Shown here piece by piece: positions 25,548 through 28,817 of a DNA stretch of 28,817 bases. This stretch comes from DASQHM01 sp035632095 (GTDB lineage Bacteria > Pseudomonadota > Alphaproteobacteria > Ferrovibrionales > Ferrovibrionaceae). A model generated the notes under the pieces. It searched no databases. It was not told the origin of the DNA and was given only the letters and a program-made list of their open reading frames with translations. The stretch is taken from the NCBI GenBank assembly GCA_035632095.1, contig DASQHM010000036.1, forward strand, positions 1 through 28,817. Reading direction: 5' to 3'. How positions within the stretch are numbered: position 1 is the first letter of the stretch; each line of letters begins with the position of its first letter. A program made the position numbers and the translations under genes.

Positions 25548-26759
25548 TTATGCCCTCGCCGAAGCCGTAACTGTCGCGCTTGGCAACGCGGCCCCGGCCC
25601 CGCCCAGGAACGCCATGGCTGCGGCGACGCCGCCCTTGCGATGCGGGACGGCGGCAAGCTGCAATCCCATTTCCACGCCGCCGAGCGTGCCGACCAAGGT
25701 CAGGTCGTTGAAGTCACCCAAGTGGCCGATGCGGAACACCTTGCCGGCGACGCGGCCGAGACCGGCGCCGAGCGACATATCGAAGCGTTCGAGAACCACT
25801 CGGCGGAATTTGTCCGCGTCATGGCCCTCGGGCATGAGGATCGCCGTCAAGCTGTTGGAATATTCCGCCGGTTCGACGCAGAGCAGATCGAGGCCCCATG
25901 CCTTTGCCGCAGCGCGCGTCGCTTCGCCGTGCCGCACGTGACGGGCGAAGACGTTGGCAAGCCCCTCTTCCATCAGCATGGCGATGGCTTCGCGCAGACC
26001 GAACAGCATGTTTGTCGCAGGCGTATAGGGGAAGAAGCCGGTCCGGTTGGGCTTCAGCATCTCCTGCCAGTCCCAGTAGGAACGCGGCAGCCGGTTGTGC
26101 TTGGAAGCGTCGAGCGCCCTGTCCGATATGGCGTTGAAGCCGAGGCCGGGCGGCAGCATCAACCCCTTTTGCGATCCGCCGACCGTGACGTCCACACCCC
26201 ATTCGTCGTGGCGATAGTCGATCGACGCGAGCGAAGAAATCGTGTCCACCATTAAGAGCGCCGGATGGTGCCCTGCGTCGATGGCGCGCCGCACCAGCGG
26301 AATACGGCTGGTCACGCCGGTGGAGGTTTCGTTGTGCACCACCATGACGGCCTTGATGGCATGCGCCTTGTCTTCGGCGAGTTTGGCTTCGACCAGGGCC
26401 GCGTCGACCCCGCGGCGCCAATCGCCGGGCACGAAATCCACCACTAGGCCGAACCGCTCGGCGATGTTCCGCCACAAGGTTGCAAACTGCCCGGTCTCAA
26501 ACATCAGCACCTTGTCGCCGGGTGACAGCGTGTTGACGATGGCCGCTTCCCAAGCGCCGGTGCCCGACGATGGAAACACGATCACGTCGCCCCGGGTTTG
26601 GAACACGGCCTTCAAGCCGTCCAGCACCTCGCGGCCGAGCTTTTGAAATTCCGGGCCGCGATGATCGATGGTCGGACGGTCGATAGCCCGCAGGATCCGG
26701 TCCGGCACATTGGTCGGTCCCGGTATCTGCAGGAAATGTCGGCCGCTTCGATACGCCAT
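25548..26759 (-). CDS. sgaA: Serine-glyoxylate aminotransferase
   Basis: A 403-residue PLP-dependent class V aminotransferase that converts serine and glyoxylate to hydroxypyruvate and glycine, a key step of the serine cycle and of glyoxylate handling. The N-terminal LQIPGPTNVP is typical; SSGTGAWEAA at 64-73 binds the cofactor phosphate; MVDTISSLAS includes D172 for the pyridine nitrogen; and GGSQKGLMLPPGL carries the PLP lysine K198. The C-terminal RIGHLGDFN is the carboxylate-binding block of the AGXT/SgaA group. I chose ATG 26757-26759 with GGGAG upstream, as homology begins within 5 residues; the frame runs to 26810. fdhB starts 10 bases after its stop, so aminotransferase and formate dehydrogenase probably share one transcript. 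Confidence 0.92.
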   Translation of the reverse strand: MAYRSGRHFLQIPGPTNVPDRILRAIDRPTIDHRGPEFQKLGREVLDGLKAVFQTRGDVIVFPSSGTGAWEAAIVNTLSPGDKVLMFETGQFATLWRNIAERFGLVVDFVPGDWRRGVDAALVEAKLAEDKAHAIKAVMVVHNETSTGVTSRIPLVRRAIDAGHHPALLMVDTISSLASIDYRHDEWGVDVTVGGSQKGLMLPPGLGFNAISDRALDASKHNRLPRSYWDWQEMLKPNRTGFFPYTPATNMLFGLREAIAMLMEEGLANVFARHVRHGEATRAAAKAWGLDLLCVEPAEYSNSLTAILMPEGHDADKFRRVVLERFDMSLGAGLGRVAGKVFRIGHLGDFNDLTLVGTLGGVEMGLQLAAVPHRKGGVAAAMAFLGGAGAALPSATVTASARA

Positions 26760-26861
26760 CGATGCTGCTCCCGCCCGAAGTTCGCGTGAGGTGTTCGAGT
26801 GTGCCCGCAAAATGCTAGTGTGTCTACGAATCGTGCCGTCGATGTGAAGTATCAGTCAACC
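26760..26861. promoter_or_regulatory. Divergent promoter region between sgaA and the hydroxyacid oxidoreductase
   Basis: This 102-base gap must hold the promoters for both the sgaA-fdhBA operon and the oxidoreductase gene. I found no clear -35/-10 pair or dyad. Shared control of the two units is possible from the layout alone. Confidence 0.4.
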
Positions 26862-28817
26862 ATGACCGCCCCCGCCGCAACCGCAAAAAAACGCGCGCCC
26901 GTCGGCGATAGCCGCCTCGCGGCGCGGCTGCGGCGGGAACTCAAGGGCGAGGTGCTTTTCGACGCCTTCAGCCGCGGGCGCTACAGCACGGACGCTTCGA
27001 TTTATCAGATCGAACCCATCGGGGTGGTGGTGCCGCGGGAAAGCGAGGACATCGCCCGCGCCGTGCAAATCGCCGTCGAAGAAGGCATACCGGTTCTGCC
27101 GCGGGGCGGCGGCACCTCGCAATGCGGGCAAACGGTCGGCGAAGCGCTGGTGGTCGATTGCAGCCGCCATCTCGACAAGGTCGTCGCCCTCGACACGGCG
27201 GGCCGAAGCGTCCGGGTGCAGCCGGGCATGGTGCTTGACCGCCTGAACAAGGCGCTGAAGCCGCACGGCCTCTGGTTTCCGGTCGACGTATCCACGGGAA
27301 ATCGCGCCACCATCGGCGGCATGACCGGCAACAACAGCTGCGGCGCGCGCTCTATCGCCTACGGCAACATGGTGCACAACGTGCGCGCCATCGACGCGAT
27401 CCTGGCCGACGGCAGTTCGTTTCGCCTGGGCGACACGCCGGCCCGCGTGGATGAAAGCGTCGGGCCGCGGCGCTACCGCGATTTGATCCACGCCATGCGC
27501 GATCTTTACGCAAGCGAAGCGAATGAAATCGCCGGGCGCTTTCCGAAACTGCTGCGGCGCGTCGGCGGCTACAACATCGATTCGATCAATCCGCAGGGCC
27601 ATAACATGGCCCACCTGATGGTGGGCTCCGAGGGCACGCTCGGGTTCTTCCGCGAAATCGAATTGCAGTTGCATCCGATCCCGCCGCACAAGGTGCTTGG
27701 CATCTGCCACTTCCCGAGTTTCTACAAAGCCATGGCGACGACGAAGGCGATCGTCAAACTCGGTCCGACGGCGGTCGAGCTGGTCGACCGCACCATGATC
27801 GACCTGGCGCGCGACAGTCCTCAATTTCGCGGCATCGTCGACCGCTTCGTGCAAGGCACGCCGGACGCGTTGTTGCTGGTGGAATTCGCCGGCGAGGACC
27901 GCGACCTGCAGCATCGCAAACTTCGCCAGCTGGTCGAGCTCATGGGCGATGAAGGCCTTCCGGGCGCCGTGGTCGAGGCGGCCGAGCCGGCGTTCCAAAG
28001 CGCCGTTTGGGAGGTGCGCAAGCAGGGTCTCAACATCATGATGTCGATGAAGGGCGACGGGAAGCCGGTCTCCTTCATCGAGGATTGCGCGGTCGGGCTC
28101 GACGATCTCGCCGAATACACCGACCGCCTCACGCAAGTCTTCGCCAAGCACGGCACGACCGGCACCTGGTACGCCCACGCATCCGTCGGCTGCCTGCACG
28201 TGCGGCCGATCCTCAACATGAAGGACCCGGAGGGCGCGAAGAAAATGCGCGCCATCGCCGAGGAGGCCTTCGCCATGGTGCGCGAGTACAAGGGGTCGCA
28301 CTCGGGCGAGCACGGCGATGGCCTGGTTCGCTCGGAATTCCACGAGGCCATGTTCGGCCCTCGCATCGTCAACGCGTTCGCCACGGTCAAGCGGGCGTTC
28401 GACCCCGAGGGCGTGTTCAATCCGGGCAAGATCGTCGGTCCGTCGAAGATGGACGACCGCGACCTGTTCCGCTTCAAGCCGGGTTACGCGCCGCTGGCGC
28501 TCGATACGGTTCTCGACTGGTCCGCCTGGGGCGGCTTCGATCGCGCCATCGAGATGTGCAACAACAACGGCGAATGCCGGAAGTCCGACCCCGGCGTCAT
28601 GTGCCCGTCGTTCCGCGCCACCGCCGACGAGCGGCACCTGACGCGCGGCCGCGCCAACACGCTGCGCCTCGCCGTGACCGGCCAACTGGGCCCGGACGCG
28701 TTCACCTCCGAAGCCATGCGCGAAACCATGGACCTCTGCATCAGTTGCAAAGGCTGCAAGCGCGAGTGCCCGACCGGCGTCGACATGGCCCGCATGAAAA
28801 TCGAATACCTGCATGCC
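26862..28817 (+). CDS. FAD-linked 2-hydroxyacid oxidoreductase fused to Fe-S domain, C-terminally cut by the window
   Basis: A frame of 652 codons, open to the window end, so the protein is incomplete. The FAD-binding PCMH domain has PRGGGTSQCGQT at 80-91 and TIGGMTGNNSCGARS at 150-164. The FAD-oxidase C-terminal domain follows, with HSGEHGDGLVRSE and FDPEGVFNPGKIV. A cysteine segment CNNNGECRK and then MCPSFRAT come next. A [4Fe-4S] motif C626-x2-C629-x2-C632-x3-C636 begins the GlcF-like part, of which the CCG domains would lie beyond the window. The layout is that of YdiJ-type D-2-hydroxyglutarate dehydrogenases and GlcD-GlcF fusions; glycolate, D-lactate and D-2-hydroxyglutarate are all possible. 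It is divergent from sgaA across about 102 bases, which hints at glycolate-glyoxylate metabolism. Confidence 0.88.
   Translation, partial: MTAPAATAKKRAPVGDSRLAARLRRELKGEVLFDAFSRGRYSTDASIYQIEPIGVVVPRESEDIARAVQIAVEEGIPVLPRGGGTSQCGQTVGEALVVDCSRHLDKVVALDTAGRSVRVQPGMVLDRLNKALKPHGLWFPVDVSTGNRATIGGMTGNNSCGARSIAYGNMVHNVRAIDAILADGSSFRLGDTPARVDESVGPRRYRDLIHAMRDLYASEANEIAGRFPKLLRRVGGYNIDSINPQGHNMAHLMVGSEGTLGFFREIELQLHPIPPHKVLGICHFPSFYKAMATTKAIVKLGPTAVELVDRTMIDLARDSPQFRGIVDRFVQGTPDALLLVEFAGEDRDLQHRKLRQLVELMGDEGLPGAVVEAAEPAFQSAVWEVRKQGLNIMMSMKGDGKPVSFIEDCAVGLDDLAEYTDRLTQVFAKHGTTGTWYAHASVGCLHVRPILNMKDPEGAKKMRAIAEEAFAMVREYKGSHSGEHGDGLVRSEFHEAMFGPRIVNAFATVKRAFDPEGVFNPGKIVGPSKMDDRDLFRFKPGYAPLALDTVLDWSAWGGFDRAIEMCNNNGECRKSDPGVMCPSFRATADERHLTRGRANTLRLAVTGQLGPDAFTSEAMRETMDLCISCKGCKRECPTGVDMARMKIEYLHA

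Noticed and set aside
26856..28814. 652-residue open frame on the minus strand
   Set aside because: It is the antisense of the FAD/Fe-S oxidoreductase, which has clear motifs in the plus frame. The minus-strand product is rich in His, Arg, Ala and Val with no known domain, typical of high-G+C shadow frames.

Overview
The window is high in G+C, gene-dense and almost entirely coding. It has no tRNA, rRNA, insertion sequence or CRISPR array that I could see. The gene families point to an alphaproteobacterium, most likely of the Hyphomicrobiales (Rhizobiales) or a close relative: DUF2336 proteins, a PleC/DivJ-type sensor kinase, an LdtR-like MarR regulator, a conserved XRE regulator and a two-subunit NAD-dependent formate dehydrogenase with a fused NuoE-NuoF subunit. 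The genus cannot be fixed from the sequence alone.

Region 1 (1-5043, minus strand) is a sugar-activation cluster. In transcription order it holds a nucleotidyltransferase-PfkB kinase fusion (HldE-like, with the two domains in the opposite order to E. coli HldE), a GmhA-like SIS isomerase, an NAD-dependent epimerase, a HAD phosphatase, a choline/aminoglycoside-kinase-like phosphotransferase and the first codons of another gene. Together these can convert, phosphorylate, nucleotidylate and epimerise a heptose-like sugar. The final product is unknown.

Region 2 (5251-13166) looks like a motility or cell-cycle signalling block. Its first gene, divergent from the sugar cluster, encodes a 980-residue protein with flagellin-IN-like segments on both sides of an SBBP beta-propeller. 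It is followed by an LdtR-like MarR regulator (minus strand), then a DUF2336 protein, a cytoplasmic double-PAS histidine kinase overlapping it by 4 bases, and a second DUF2336 paralogue. The intergenic regions share TTAAC-type motifs, including one near-consensus CtrA-like box.

Region 3 (13279-17849) holds moaA (molybdopterin synthesis), a small exported protein, NAD kinase, an aspartoacylase/succinylglutamate-desuccinylase-family enzyme and an AbrB-family membrane protein.

Region 4 (17877-19375) holds a 75-residue protein followed by a three-gene nitrile hydratase / thiocyanate hydrolase-like operon. The beta subunit is split into two genes, and the cobalt-type catalytic subunit has a histidine-rich N-terminus. 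I consider this the most interesting enzyme system in the window.

Region 5 (19404-28817) holds ridA, a small unknown gene, an XRE regulator, fdhA and fdhB (formate to CO2 with NAD+), serine-glyoxylate aminotransferase, and a divergent FAD/Fe-S 2-hydroxyacid dehydrogenase cut by the window end. FDH, SgaA and a possible glycolate-type oxidase fit C1 or glyoxylate metabolism. MoaA would help supply the molybdopterin that FDH needs.
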